64,000 nucleotides of DNA from Granulosicoccus sp964390335 (GTDB lineage: Bacteria > Pseudomonadota > Gammaproteobacteria > Granulosicoccales > Granulosicoccaceae), in contig CAYMHU010000013.1 of assembly GCA_964390335.1 (NCBI GenBank), positions 1 through 64,000 on the forward strand. The letters are read 5' to 3'. The translations under genes were made by a program, and so were the position numbers. Below are positions 18,000-27,794 of this stretch, in pieces. The number at the start of each line of letters is the position of its first letter. Positions within the stretch are counted from its first letter, which is position 1. The notes below the pieces were generated by a model. That model saw nothing but the letters and a program-made list of their open reading frames with translations, ran no database searches and was not told where the DNA came from.

Positions 18000-18209
18000 A
18001 CTGTTCTAGTTACCTGTATTAAGCGCTGTTAACGCATCTGTTTACGAATCAATTGGGAACAGTCCGATCCAATCAATAGGTACTGGCGCTAAGTATGATA
18101 CGACGAAGCCTATCGAAAGTGAAGGGTAGGTAGTTGGTTATGGTATTGACTCTGGCGAATAATCAGTTGAAACTGATGAAAGGATGCACTGCTGATAGGG
18201 AAAAACTGC

Positions 18210-19064
18210 ATGTTCGTAAAAGCGTTCCGTTTGATCTTTGCAAGTACCATCACTTTAGTGTTAGCCACAGGGTGCGAAACGGCACGTAAAGAAACTGCCG
18301 CACAGCCACCATCCATGCCAAATGAGATTGTACTAGCGGAACCGTCTATAGCCTTAATGGAGCCGGCATTCCCGGTTGCAAGTCGACTCTTTGCAACCCA
18401 CGACCAATATTCCCCAGAGGAATTTGCAGCCTATGGGACGCTAGCATTCCGATCCTTGGCGAACGATGGATCGCGTGAGCGATACCAAAATATTTGCGAA
18501 GGCTATATCTCTTCGATTCCTTCAGCGTCAACATTAATAAACCGAGGGATTGAGCTTAGCGATATGATGGTTACGGTGTGGCCTGTTTCCAGTCCGGAAT
18601 TGGTAGAAGCAGTAGAGTCAGTTCCCGAAAGCCAACAAATAGAAAGCTGTCCTGATATCGTCAAGGATATCGATCTTATCGCATCGTTACGGGCTATAAA
18701 GCTAGCCGAACGCACTTTTGCTTCAACCCGTGGTTTATCGGAAGCTCAGGCTGCTCGCGCAGCCGCTGAGTTTGAAAAGATTAGATCAATCACACAACGC
18801 CGTGGCCCTTTTTTAATTGCATGGTCACCCGGCAGAAATATTGGAAAAAACGGTGAACCTATTCTGGTAACGGATTTATCAGATGTAACTACCGTTGCAC
18901 AAGCAACGTCTATTTTCCAGACGTGGTCTAATCAGATAGAACTTAAACCTGAACTCTGGAAGGAGCTGGATGGTTGGAATTTAGAAAAACTGCGAGTCAC
19001 ACTTCGACTCTGGGCCGATCGTTACGGTCCCGGAATGCTTGAAGTTATAGGTCTATTAAAATAG
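18210..19064 (+). CDS. Predicted lipoprotein, unknown function
   Basis: A 284-residue protein with a signal peptide and lipobox LATGC (Cys22), followed by a proline-rich linker and a mixed helical domain. Two further cysteines (CEGY and SCPD) are about 60 residues apart and could pair in the periplasm. No family was recognised. A motif RRGPFLIAWSPG near residue 200 might help a search. A 61-residue membrane protein follows 9 bases later, probably in the same transcript. Confidence 0.6.
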   Translation: MFVKAFRLIFASTITLVLATGCETARKETAAQPPSMPNEIVLAEPSIALMEPAFPVASRLFATHDQYSPEEFAAYGTLAFRSLANDGSRERYQNICEGYISSIPSASTLINRGIELSDMMVTVWPVSSPELVEAVESVPESQQIESCPDIVKDIDLIASLRAIKLAERTFASTRGLSEAQAARAAAEFEKIRSITQRRGPFLIAWSPGRNIGKNGEPILVTDLSDVTTVAQATSIFQTWSNQIELKPELWKELDGWNLEKLRVTLRLWADRYGPGMLEVIGLLK

Positions 19065-19073
19065 CGCTTCGAT

Positions 19074-19259
19074 ATGATTGAGAAATTACTTAAGCTTGGT
19101 GGCTGGGGCGGTCTTGGGTTTCTAATAGGCATCTTGATGGTTATTTGGATAGAACCATCGACGTTTGGCGGTACTGCTTTAATAGTTATTGTATGTACGA
19201 TAGTGTTCACAGTAATGGGGCTATTAATATCAGCAATAATTGCAAAAATTAACCGCTGA
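19074..19259 (+). CDS. Small two-helix membrane protein, unknown function
   Basis: A 61-residue protein with two predicted transmembrane helices (about residues 11-27 and 32-57). It starts 9 bases after the upstream lipoprotein gene, so co-expression is likely. It is preceded by only a weak purine-rich site. No family recognised. Confidence 0.5.
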   Translation: MIEKLLKLGGWGGLGFLIGILMVIWIEPSTFGGTALIVIVCTIVFTVMGLLISAIIAKINR

Positions 19260-19415
19260 ATAGTGCATCATCACGATTAGCCTTAGATTTTATTATGGGT
19301 CTGCATTAGCCGAGCATTTTTTTCTAAATCCGGCGCAGGCGTCTCACTTCTGATTTGATCTGGCACCTGAGCTCTTGTACTTTGTCAGGTTTACACCCAA
19401 CGTCAGGATTACATT

Positions 19416-21881
19416 TTGTCCCATCAGTTTTTAAGTGCACCAGCGCTTGTGAAGTTGTGCGCTCGTTCGCTTTTTACGTGTCTACTATTCCCACTTGTCG
19501 GTTTGCTGCTGTGGCAACCCGTATTTGCAGATTTAGTCCCTCGTGGAGCGCAGTGGAAGTATCTGGACGATGGTTCCGGCGCGCAAGCTGACTGGCAGCT
19601 TCCTACATTTGATGACAGCACCTGGGCCGATGGGTTTGGCCAGCTAGGTTACGGTGACGGGGATGAATCCACCGTGATTAGCTTCGGTCCAGACGATAAA
19701 GACAAACATATCACTACATATTTTCGACATGAGTTTGATGTGCTGTCAGTACCGACAGAGCCACTAACACTTCGCGTGCAGCGTGATGACGGCGTTATTG
19801 TTTATCTGAATGGTGTTGAAATATTTAGAGACAATATGCGTACCGGCTTTGTTGGCCCGAATACTAAATCTCTTTCCGCCGTGCTGGGAGCAGACGAAGC
19901 TAAACTGCATACCACACAAATCGATCCGCAGTTGCTGGTTCCCGGTTCCAACACCATAGCCGCCGAAGTTCATATCGCGAATCGTGCCACCGTTGATCTT
20001 AGTTTTGATTTGCAGTTAACTACCAATCCACTGGTTCGTGGACCTTATCTGCAGCAATCATCCGAAGCCGGTATCACGGTTCGATGGCGCACAGCAAACG
20101 CACGTGATGCAGTGCTGCGATATGGTACCGATCGTACGAACCTAAACCAAATTGTTAGCGAAACGACGCTATCTACCGAGCACTTGTTTGCACTGAATGG
20201 ACTCGATCCCAACACACGCTATTACTACAGTATTGGTGACAGTAATGGCGACTATACATCGGGCGACAACTATTTCTTTGACACTCATCCGCCAAAGGGA
20301 AGCGCCACACCAACTCGAATCTGGGTGCTTGGCGATAGCGGTACAGCTGATGCTAATGCAGCTGCAGTGAGTAACGCGTTCACGTTGTTCAACAATGGTC
20401 ACCATAGCGATGTATGGCTAATGTTGGGTGACAACGCTTACGATGATGGTACCGATGATGAATACCAGAATGCGGTATTCGATATGTATCCACAGGTACT
20501 GAGAAATACAGTGTTGTGGCCAACGTTGGGTAATCATGATGCTTTCACTGCAGACTCCGACACCCAATCGGGTAATTATTTTGATATTTTCTCGCTACCC
20601 ACCAATGGAGAGTCTGGTGGTGTTGCATCTGGTACCGAAGCGTATTACTCGTTCGACTACGGCAACATTCACTTTGTATCACTTGATTCTCACGATACCG
20701 ATCGTTCAGCCGATGGTGCAATGGCAACCTGGTTAAAAGATGATCTTGCAGCCAACACACAAGAGTGGATTATCGCCTTTTGGCATCATCCGCCTTATTC
20801 CAAAGGTTCGCATGATTCCGACAGTGAAGCGCGGCTCGCAGATATGCGAACCAACTTTGTACCCATTTTCGAATCATACGGTGTGGATTTAGTGCTGGCA
20901 GGGCATAGTCATTCCTATGAACGTTCGATGTTAATCGATGGCCACCATGGAACCAGTGATTCATTCAATAGTAGTCAGATACTCGATGGTGGCGATGGCG
21001 ACCCAACTGGTGACGGCGCTTACGTTAAATTTGCAGGTTCAAACAGCGGTTCTGTGTATTCCGTAGCAGGTAGTTCAGGCAAACGCAGTAGTGCACCGTT
21101 AGACCATCCAATCATGATTTCCAATTTAGTTGAGCTCGGTTCCATGGTGATCGATGTGCAGGGCAACCAACTAGACGCCATATTTCTTGATGATAATGCA
21201 AACGTGCGCGACAGTTTTCGTATCGTGCATCAATCCACGACGGATGTTGAGTCTGTTGAGATAGGTAGCGCTACGCTCGATTACGACAAAATTATTGGGC
21301 CGCGTTGGAAGCGTGTAAACTTCTCACCGTTAACCACTGGACTACATACTATTCGGGTTGACTGGTCTGGTGATGCTGATATCCGGTATTCGCTTTTCCG
21401 GGTGAACCCCGGCAACGCCAATCAGCGTATTGACTTTATCAATTTGGATTCGCCGGCAGAGTGGACCGGGCAACTCGATAGTTCGGAACAGTATTACTTG
21501 GGTGTCTGGTCTGCAGCTGGTTCAGCGAACTTCATCGCAACGCTTGAAACTGCAATCATCACTGAGCCTCCTGCGGTTGTGACTATAAAGGAGGGGACGC
21601 TGGACGCAAGCAAAGCGGTAGCGCCACGGTGGGTGCGACTGGATTTCAATTCATTGTCAACAGGGGAACACACTATTAAGGTCGATTGGGATAACGCTGC
21701 CGCTGATGTCAGGTTCAAAGTTAAAGCTGCAAATGGTGCAGATGTTAGCGCGACCATCCGTGGCACGAATCCGGGAACATGGACCGGCACCCTACAAGCG
21801 GATAACGCTTACTATTTGGGCTTATGGAATACCAACGGAGTAAGCAATTACACTGCAACAATTGAACTTAGCAGTGATTAA
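19416..21881 (+). CDS. Secreted purple-acid-phosphatase-like metallophosphoesterase
   Basis: An 821-residue exported protein. After a signal peptide (cleavage likely near FADLVPRG) come a beta-sandwich domain (about 40-200), a purple-acid-phosphatase fibronectin-type domain (about 205-290), and a calcineurin-like catalytic domain with all metal motifs: GDSGTADAN, LMLGDNAYDD, LGNHDAF, FWHHPPYSKG and AGHSHSYERS. It probably hydrolyses phosphate esters outside the cell. The C-terminal 200 residues hold two related modules of about 100 residues, each with a xxPRWxRxxFxxLxTGxHTIxVDW core. The start is TTG 19416 because no other start gives the signal peptide. The protein end overlaps the next gene by 8 bases. 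Confidence 0.85.
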   Translation: MSHQFLSAPALVKLCARSLFTCLLFPLVGLLLWQPVFADLVPRGAQWKYLDDGSGAQADWQLPTFDDSTWADGFGQLGYGDGDESTVISFGPDDKDKHITTYFRHEFDVLSVPTEPLTLRVQRDDGVIVYLNGVEIFRDNMRTGFVGPNTKSLSAVLGADEAKLHTTQIDPQLLVPGSNTIAAEVHIANRATVDLSFDLQLTTNPLVRGPYLQQSSEAGITVRWRTANARDAVLRYGTDRTNLNQIVSETTLSTEHLFALNGLDPNTRYYYSIGDSNGDYTSGDNYFFDTHPPKGSATPTRIWVLGDSGTADANAAAVSNAFTLFNNGHHSDVWLMLGDNAYDDGTDDEYQNAVFDMYPQVLRNTVLWPTLGNHDAFTADSDTQSGNYFDIFSLPTNGESGGVASGTEAYYSFDYGNIHFVSLDSHDTDRSADGAMATWLKDDLAANTQEWIIAFWHHPPYSKGSHDSDSEARLADMRTNFVPIFESYGVDLVLAGHSHSYERSMLIDGHHGTSDSFNSSQILDGGDGDPTGDGAYVKFAGSNSGSVYSVAGSSGKRSSAPLDHPIMISNLVELGSMVIDVQGNQLDAIFLDDNANVRDSFRIVHQSTTDVESVEIGSATLDYDKIIGPRWKRVNFSPLTTGLHTIRVDWSGDADIRYSLFRVNPGNANQRIDFINLDSPAEWTGQLDSSEQYYLGVWSAAGSANFIATLETAIITEPPAVVTIKEGTLDASKAVAPRWVRLDFNSLSTGEHTIKVDWDNAAADVRFKVKAANGADVSATIRGTNPGTWTGTLQADNAYYLGLWNTNGVSNYTATIELSSD

Positions 21882-22806
21882 CAAGGTGTTCGACTCCTCA
21901 CGCCCGTTTGCTGTTTATATAGTCTTCTGCTTTGTTGTGTGCTCTGCTAACGCTCATGAATCTCATGACGCTCGGATACAGCATCTGGATACCCAGCTTG
22001 ATCAGTTGCCTTCTGGCGCCGATGATAGTTCTTTATCGTTGTTGTTGCGTCGCGCGGATTTACATCGTCGTCTCGGTAATTGGCCTGCTTCTCAGCACGA
22101 TTATCAACACATTGCTGAGGTTGATTCTCAAAATAGAGACATGTTGTTGGGTAGGGCCCAGTTACACTTAGATCAACATCAGTATGCGCAGTCGATGCGT
22201 TGGTCAGCTAAATTGATGCGATTGCAAGCAGATCATGAATTCGCTGAGCTTCTGTACGCTCGTGCGCTCGTAGGTGCTGGGGAGTATTCTGCAGCGTCTG
22301 CGGCATTTGAGAACGCAATAGAGCGGCTCTCAAAACCGAGGCCAGAGCATTACATCGAGCATGCGCGCGCGATATTGGCAAATGAATATAATTTGCATGC
22401 CAATAGCCAGGCGGTAGCTATTTTAGATGAAGGTGCGCAACTGCTTGGGCACCCAATCAGTTTGCACAGTTTTAGCGTAGAGCTTGAACGTACGTCTGGG
22501 TTACACCATACCGCGTTAAACCGAATTGATGCAGTACTTGAGCGCAATCGTGCATTGGTGAAATGGCGTTTGAAACGGGGTTCGGTATTACGGCAATTGC
22601 ACCGTCCAGCAGAAGCATTACATGAAATGAATTGTGTGATTCAAACAATAGAACAGCTACCAGAACATCGTCGTCGGAGTGATGCAATGCAAACACTGGT
22701 GCAACGTAGTCGAGAACTCGCTGCACAAATTAAAAAAGAGCAGACTAACGCAGAGCCGGTTAACACGAGTAGCCAGCATCAAGTATCGATAGCTGCTCCA
22801 TGTTAG
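21874..22806 (+). CDS. Exported TPR-like repeat protein
   Basis: A protein of about 310 residues with a signal peptide ending near VVCSANA and then helical repeats of TPR type (for example LLLRRADLHRRLGNWPAS and LLYARALVGAGEYSAA). GTG 21874 overlaps the stop of the phosphatase gene by 8 bases, suggesting translational coupling; an in-frame TTG at 21862 is an alternative. A periplasmic accessory of the phosphatase is an inference from the overlap only. It converges with the alcohol dehydrogenase gene. Confidence 0.65.
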   Translation: MINKVFDSSRPFAVYIVFCFVVCSANAHESHDARIQHLDTQLDQLPSGADDSSLSLLLRRADLHRRLGNWPASQHDYQHIAEVDSQNRDMLLGRAQLHLDQHQYAQSMRWSAKLMRLQADHEFAELLYARALVGAGEYSAASAAFENAIERLSKPRPEHYIEHARAILANEYNLHANSQAVAILDEGAQLLGHPISLHSFSVELERTSGLHHTALNRIDAVLERNRALVKWRLKRGSVLRQLHRPAEALHEMNCVIQTIEQLPEHRRRSDAMQTLVQRSRELAAQIKKEQTNAEPVNTSSQHQVSIAAPC

Positions 22807-22816
22807 TCAATGAATA

Positions 22817-23965
22817 TCAACCAGCAATAATTTCCAATAACTCGGTTAGATTACTCAAGGTAAGTTCAATCGGGTTACCACCGCAGCTTGGGTCATTCAA
22901 TGCGGCTTGAGCCAAGCTGGGTATATCGATGTCCGTCAAACCCATAGCGCTTAAAGATGTGGGTATGTCAAATTGCTCGTTAAACTCGTTCACAAAGCTG
23001 CAAAAGCCTGTAAACCCACCTGAGATACCTAAGTAATCGGCCGCTAAATCAAAGCGTGCTTCAATTGCACTGGCGTTAAAGGCCAATACCGCAGGCATAC
23101 ACACCGCATTGGTGGTGCCGTGGTGGGTGTTGTGTACAGCACCGATAGGATGGCTTAGTGCATGAATAGCACCCAAGCCCTTTTGAAATGCGGTAGCGCC
23201 CATTGATGCTGCACTCATCATGTTGGCACGTGCGTCTAAGTTATCGGGTTGTTTATACGCTGTCGGTAAGTTGTCAATGACTAAGCGCATACCCTCTAAC
23301 GCAATACCTTGGCTCATCGGGTGGTAATGCGGACTGGAGTACGCTTCAACACAATGCGCAAATGCATCAAGCCCGGTACCTGCTGTGACATACGCTGGCA
23401 TACCTACCGTTAATTCAGGGTCGCAGATCACCGCGACGGGTAACATCTTTGGATGAAAAATAATTTTTTTTACATGTGTGCCCGAATCTGTGATCACACT
23501 GGCGCGACCCACCTCTGAGCCTGTACCGGCGGTAGTAGGTACGGCAACCACTGGTGCAATGGCATCAGCATTTGCGCGTGTCCACCAGTCGTCTATATCT
23601 TCGAAATCCCACAACGGACGGGTTTGGGCGGCCATGAAAGCTATGGCTTTACCCAAATCTAATGCGGAGCCACCGCCGAAAGCGACAATGCCATCAAAGC
23701 CTCCATCTATGTAGGCTGCTACTCCTTCATTCACGTTTGCATCGGTAGGGTTGGGATCGACTTGGCTAAACACGTTTGCGCCTAAGCCTGCGGCATCCAG
23801 AAGCGTTAATGTTCGCTGTGTAATTGGATTTTCAGCCAGAACGCGATCAGTCACCAGTAGCGGACGCTTGATGCGCGCAGTTTCGCAACTGTCAGCAATT
23901 TCTTCGATGCGACCAGCTCCAAAACGAATAGATGTTGGGTACGACCAGTTTCCAACTAATGACAT
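22817..23965 (-). CDS. Iron-containing alcohol dehydrogenase
   Basis: A 382-residue group III alcohol dehydrogenase, NAD(P)-dependent. Seen: FGAGRIEEI at the N-terminus, FGGGSALDLGKA nucleotide-binding loop, PTTAGTGSE, and the metal ligands in GTGLDAFAHCVEAY and HALSHPIGAVHNTHHG. The start is 23 bases after the soxG-like stop on the same strand, so it looks like the last gene of the sox/mgd operon. In that setting a role in handling formaldehyde or another aldehyde released by demethylation is plausible, but the substrate cannot be read from the sequence. Confidence 0.88.
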   Translation of the reverse strand: MSLVGNWSYPTSIRFGAGRIEEIADSCETARIKRPLLVTDRVLAENPITQRTLTLLDAAGLGANVFSQVDPNPTDANVNEGVAAYIDGGFDGIVAFGGGSALDLGKAIAFMAAQTRPLWDFEDIDDWWTRANADAIAPVVAVPTTAGTGSEVGRASVITDSGTHVKKIIFHPKMLPVAVICDPELTVGMPAYVTAGTGLDAFAHCVEAYSSPHYHPMSQGIALEGMRLVIDNLPTAYKQPDNLDARANMMSAASMGATAFQKGLGAIHALSHPIGAVHNTHHGTTNAVCMPAVLAFNASAIEARFDLAADYLGISGGFTGFCSFVNEFNEQFDIPTSLSAMGLTDIDIPSLAQAALNDPSCGGNPIELTLSNLTELLEIIAG

Positions 23966-23988
23966 GTGAACTTAGAACCCGTTGTAGC

Positions 23989-24546
23989 TTAAATGTATTT
24001 GGCCGTAACCATCAATATATGCCAAAAACTCTGCGCTGATGAGCGCGGTGATAACAGAATAAAGCGATCAGCGTTGCGCACTATAATCACACTGAGGTAT
24101 TCCATCGACGTTCGGGCCACGGCACCATCTGCGAAAACAGAGTCGTGTAAGTTTAGCGGACAAATACGTTCAAGTACCGCGTGGCGTTGCGAGCCTGAAA
24201 CGGCGACAGCTACCCAGCTGTCTGACTGCTCAGTAACATATGCCGAACCAGAAAGTTCATTAGCGAGTTGATGAAACTCGGCATCCGATTGGTTGTTGAT
24301 CATTAAAAAGATTTGTTCGGCCTGCAAACCCAGTGCACGCACGTCGTTATTAAGGCTGCTTTGACCAACGTCTGGCCAGTGCACATTACAATGCGATTCC
24401 AGCGTTTGTGATACCTGACTCAATTGATTCTCATTGGCCGCGATCGACATTAAGCGAAGGTCAGGTATTTCAAACAGTTGTAAACCATTTTGCTCGTGCG
24501 AGGCGCCACCCAACACAGGGCTTGCAGTTAAAGTCAGGCTAGACAC
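23989..24546 (-). CDS. soxG: Sarcosine oxidase gamma-family subunit (MgdD candidate)
   Basis: A 185-residue small subunit of the heterotetrameric sarcosine oxidase family. It is recognised by its position after the alpha subunit and by the SoxG-like pattern (LFEIPDLRLMSIAAN, and a C-terminal RICPLNLHDSVFADGAVARTS segment). Start GTG 24546 overlaps the soxA stop by 8 bases and has GGAG nine bases upstream; an in-frame ATG at 24561 is an alternative. With gmaS and mgsABC nearby it may be MgdD of N-methylglutamate dehydrogenase. Confidence 0.8.
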   Translation of the reverse strand: MSSLTLTASPVLGGASHEQNGLQLFEIPDLRLMSIAANENQLSQVSQTLESHCNVHWPDVGQSSLNNDVRALGLQAEQIFLMINNQSDAEFHQLANELSGSAYVTEQSDSWVAVAVSGSQRHAVLERICPLNLHDSVFADGAVARTSMEYLSVIIVRNADRFILLSPRSSAQSFWHILMVTAKYI

Positions 24547-27490
24547 GTAAGCGTGCTCCATCAGGATCAACAAAGTGAGCCGAAACCACTTCAACATCCA
24601 TTCGCTGATCTTGCAGTGGGTTAACAGCAGACACTATTTCGCCTAATCGTTCGTGACCACGTTGTAAAAAACCTAGTCCAATGGAATGTCCCAGGGAGGG
24701 AGAGTAGGCGACGGACGTCATCCAGCCCTGATCGTTTTCGGTTATTGCTTCCATTGCGCCATTAACGAAGTGAGAGCCGGCGGTGAGCTTTTGCGAGGTA
24801 TCGACAGGTTTAAAGCCGACTAGTCTTAAGGCATCGTCTGTATTCATACCTGATCGTTCCGACAACACATTGCCAATACAATCTTTTTTCTTCGACACCA
24901 TGCGACCCAATCCGAGATTTAATGCGGTGGTTTGGCCATTGAGTTCGTTGCCTGCGGCATGGCCTTTCTCAATACGCATTACGCCTAAGGCCTCAGTTCC
25001 GTAAGGCACAGCATCAAACTCTTTACCTGCTTGCATTAGCGCACGAATCATACTGTCACCATAGCGTGCGGGAACCGCTATTTCATAGGCGAGCTCACCT
25101 GAAAACGATATTCTGAATAAGCGTGCTGGTGTTCCACCACACACGGTTAAATTTGCACAGGCCATAAATGGGAACGCTTCGTTGCTGATATCGTGTTCAG
25201 CATCGACTATGTTCTGTAATAGTTTTCTGGCATTCGGTCCTGCGACAGCATATTGCGCCCATTGCTCGGTAGCTGAGATGAGATGCACATCGAGGTTTGG
25301 CCATAAACACTGTTTGCAAAATTCCAAATGCCTAAAAACGCTGACGGCATTCGCCGTTGTCGTGGTCATGACATATTGATGTTCGGCAAGTCTTGCAGTA
25401 GTGCCGTCGTCCATAACAATGCCATCTTCACGCAGCATTAAGCCGTAGCGAACTTTGCCTACGGCAAGCGTGCCAAACGTGTTTGCGTATACACGGTCTA
25501 AAAACTCTCCAGCATCGCGGCCTTGAATATCTATCTTACCGAGTGTGGTGACATCGCAAATGCCAACAGAGTTTCGAGTTTGCGTGACTTCGCGATCAAC
25601 ACTTTCTCGCCAGTGCGTTTCGCCGTCTAATGGGTACCACTGCGCGCGTAACCACGCGCCTACCTCTACAAACACGGCTCCTTGCTCTTCTGCCCATGCA
25701 TGGCTGGGTGTTAAACGAGTTGGTCGAAAGTCTTTACCTCGTGATCGACCGGCAAATGTTGAAATGGGTACGGGCGTATACGGTGGTCGAAATATAGTCG
25801 TACCGGTATCAGCGATGCTTTGACCTGCAAGGTCAGCCATGATGGCAAGACCCAATACGTTGGCCGTTTTACCCTGATCGGTAGCCATGCCAAGTGTTGT
25901 ATAGCGTTTCAAGTGTTCTACTGCATGAAAGCCTTCACGTCGCGATTGATCAATGTCTTTGGTAGTGACATCGTTTTGCCAGTCTACCCATGCACGGGCT
26001 TTACTTTGCTTTACATGCCAAAAAGCGGTAATGCTAACTTCGGCATCCGAACAATTGGGGAGGTTGTCGGTGCAAGCCTTGTAACCCAGATCGCTGATGA
26101 TTTGACGAACCGCTGTATCAGCCGATGCAAGCGCATCGCTCAGAGACAATGCACCATTAGCCGCGCCAGCAACGGCCATGCCTTGTGGCAGATCACCACC
26201 AGGAACAAACGCCGCTATGGCATCGTTCCATATTGGTCGTCCTCGTTGATGACAGGTTAGGTGCACATTTGGATTCCAACCGCCAGCCACGGCTAAGCAG
26301 TCAGTCTCTATTTTTCTACCACTGAGTAATGTGACTGAACGCAATGCTAATCTGCCAGATGTGGTAACGACTTGATCGTTCATCATGATCTCGGCTCCCG
26401 GCACGTTAAACGGTGCATCGATCGAGCGCGAATCTATGACGGCCGCAACATCGATTCCGTGTTCAGATAAATCAAGTGCGGTGCGCCAGCCGTCGTTGTT
26501 ATTGGTGAATATTGCCACGCTCTTGCCGGGCGTCACGGCATATCGATTTGCATAAGTACGAACAGCGCCGGCGAGCATGATTCCCGGACGATCATTATTT
26601 CCGAATGCAATTGCGCGCTCCGTTGCGCCACTGGAGAGTAGTGTACGCTTGGCGTAGATGCGCCACAGTATTTGACGTGGTTTGTCATTACTGTAGCGCA
26701 GGTGATCAGTGACGCGCTCAACAGCGCCATAAATGCCATGATCGAATGCGCCATAAACCGTTGTACGATTCATAAACCGAACATTTGGCAGTGAATGTAG
26801 TTCTGTTGCAGTTTGCGCAGCCCAGGTGACCGCTGCTTCATCATTGATACGATGGGTCTCAGCGTTCAGTCTGCCACCAGCCAAATGATCTTCATCGGCA
26901 ATTAGCACATTAATACCACTACGAGCGGCCAGCAGTGCACTCCATAAACCGGCAGGACCCGCTCCAATAATTAATAAATCGGTATGTAGAAAACCTTTGT
27001 CATAAACATCCGGGTCGGCTTCGCCGGATAAGGAACCCAAGCCAGCAGACTTTCGAATAACGGGTTCATACAGTTTTTCCCAGAATGCTTTTGGCCACAT
27101 AAATGTTTTGTAGTAAAAGCCGGTCGATAAGAACGGTGAGATGAAGTCGTTCACCGCCATAAAATCAAAATTCAACGGACCACGGTGATTTTGACTGTGT
27201 GCTTCCAATCCATCGTATAACTCAGTGACAGTAGCTCGGGTATTTGGCTCACGATGTGCGCCAGTGCGAAGCTCAACCAATGCATTGGGTTCCTCAACGC
27301 CTGCAGACACAATGCCACGTGGTCGGTGGTATTTAAAAGACCGCCCAATCAGAGTTTGGCCATTAGCCAATAAAGCCGATGCTAGTGTATCACCCGCAAA
27401 ACCTGTGTACGTTTTCTTGTTGAAAGTAAACGTCAGGGGTTTGGTTTGATCTATTAGTCCATCAGATAAACGATTCACTTGTTGATTCAC
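24539..27490 (-). CDS. soxA: Sarcosine oxidase alpha-family subunit (MgdC candidate)
   Basis: A 983-residue large subunit of a heterotetrameric amine oxidase. Domains in order: a 2Fe-2S-like/ubiquitin-like N-region (KTYTGFAGDTLASALLANG), an NAD-binding flavoprotein part (LLIIGAGPAGLWSALLAARSG), and a C-terminal GcvT/folate-binding half (ARLFRISFSGELAYEIAVPA). Family members oxidise N-methyl groups of sarcosine or N-methylglutamate and pass the carbon to tetrahydrofolate. Sequence alone does not tell SoxA from MgdC; the gmaS-mgsABC genes 9-14 kb away favour N-methylglutamate. It overlaps the delta subunit by 4 bases. Confidence 0.92.
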   Translation of the reverse strand: MNQQVNRLSDGLIDQTKPLTFTFNKKTYTGFAGDTLASALLANGQTLIGRSFKYHRPRGIVSAGVEEPNALVELRTGAHREPNTRATVTELYDGLEAHSQNHRGPLNFDFMAVNDFISPFLSTGFYYKTFMWPKAFWEKLYEPVIRKSAGLGSLSGEADPDVYDKGFLHTDLLIIGAGPAGLWSALLAARSGINVLIADEDHLAGGRLNAETHRINDEAAVTWAAQTATELHSLPNVRFMNRTTVYGAFDHGIYGAVERVTDHLRYSNDKPRQILWRIYAKRTLLSSGATERAIAFGNNDRPGIMLAGAVRTYANRYAVTPGKSVAIFTNNNDGWRTALDLSEHGIDVAAVIDSRSIDAPFNVPGAEIMMNDQVVTTSGRLALRSVTLLSGRKIETDCLAVAGGWNPNVHLTCHQRGRPIWNDAIAAFVPGGDLPQGMAVAGAANGALSLSDALASADTAVRQIISDLGYKACTDNLPNCSDAEVSITAFWHVKQSKARAWVDWQNDVTTKDIDQSRREGFHAVEHLKRYTTLGMATDQGKTANVLGLAIMADLAGQSIADTGTTIFRPPYTPVPISTFAGRSRGKDFRPTRLTPSHAWAEEQGAVFVEVGAWLRAQWYPLDGETHWRESVDREVTQTRNSVGICDVTTLGKIDIQGRDAGEFLDRVYANTFGTLAVGKVRYGLMLREDGIVMDDGTTARLAEHQYVMTTTTANAVSVFRHLEFCKQCLWPNLDVHLISATEQWAQYAVAGPNARKLLQNIVDAEHDISNEAFPFMACANLTVCGGTPARLFRISFSGELAYEIAVPARYGDSMIRALMQAGKEFDAVPYGTEALGVMRIEKGHAAGNELNGQTTALNLGLGRMVSKKKDCIGNVLSERSGMNTDDALRLVGFKPVDTSQKLTAGSHFVNGAMEAITENDQGWMTSVAYSPSLGHSIGLGFLQRGHERLGEIVSAVNPLQDQRMDVEVVSAHFVDPDGARLRV

Positions 27491-27774
27491 CGATCACGAC
27501 CCTCCTGACGTGCAACATCGCGCGCCAACTGCACATCCGTTATTTCATGCGTCAGCGTATTGCGAGTTACAACCAACCATGATCGATCTCCTTGTTCATG
27601 AAACCAGAGTTCTCGATGCAGGCCGGCAGGATTATCACGCAAGTATTGGTATTCATAGAAAGCTTCACTTGCGTTGTCTTGCTGTGCATCAGGTCGGTTA
27701 ATTAGCGACGCATCACCTAAATACACAAACTCGGCTGCATCGCGTGGTCCAAGTAAAGGATGGTTTATTATCAT
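27487..27774 (-). CDS. soxD: Sarcosine oxidase delta-family subunit (MgdB candidate)
   Basis: A 95-residue zinc-ribbon-family small subunit, seen by GPRDAAEFVYLGDASL, the YEYQYLRDNPAGLHRELWFH core and C-terminal WLVVTRNTLTHEI. The cysteines usual for the zinc site of sarcosine oxidase delta (CPYCG near the start) are not present here; the start MIINHPLLGPRD has replaced them. Members of the N-methylglutamate branch may also lack them; this is uncertain. It lies between the beta and alpha genes with a 4-base overlap (ATGA) with alpha. Confidence 0.85.
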   Translation of the reverse strand: MIINHPLLGPRDAAEFVYLGDASLINRPDAQQDNASEAFYEYQYLRDNPAGLHRELWFHEQGDRSWLVVTRNTLTHEITDVQLARDVARQEGRDR

Positions 27775-27794
27775 GGCTTCGTCTCAAACTCGCA

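Noticed and set aside
25820..26260. 146-codon open frame opposite soxA
   Set aside because: Antisense to a well-supported large subunit with no ribosome-binding site or known domain.
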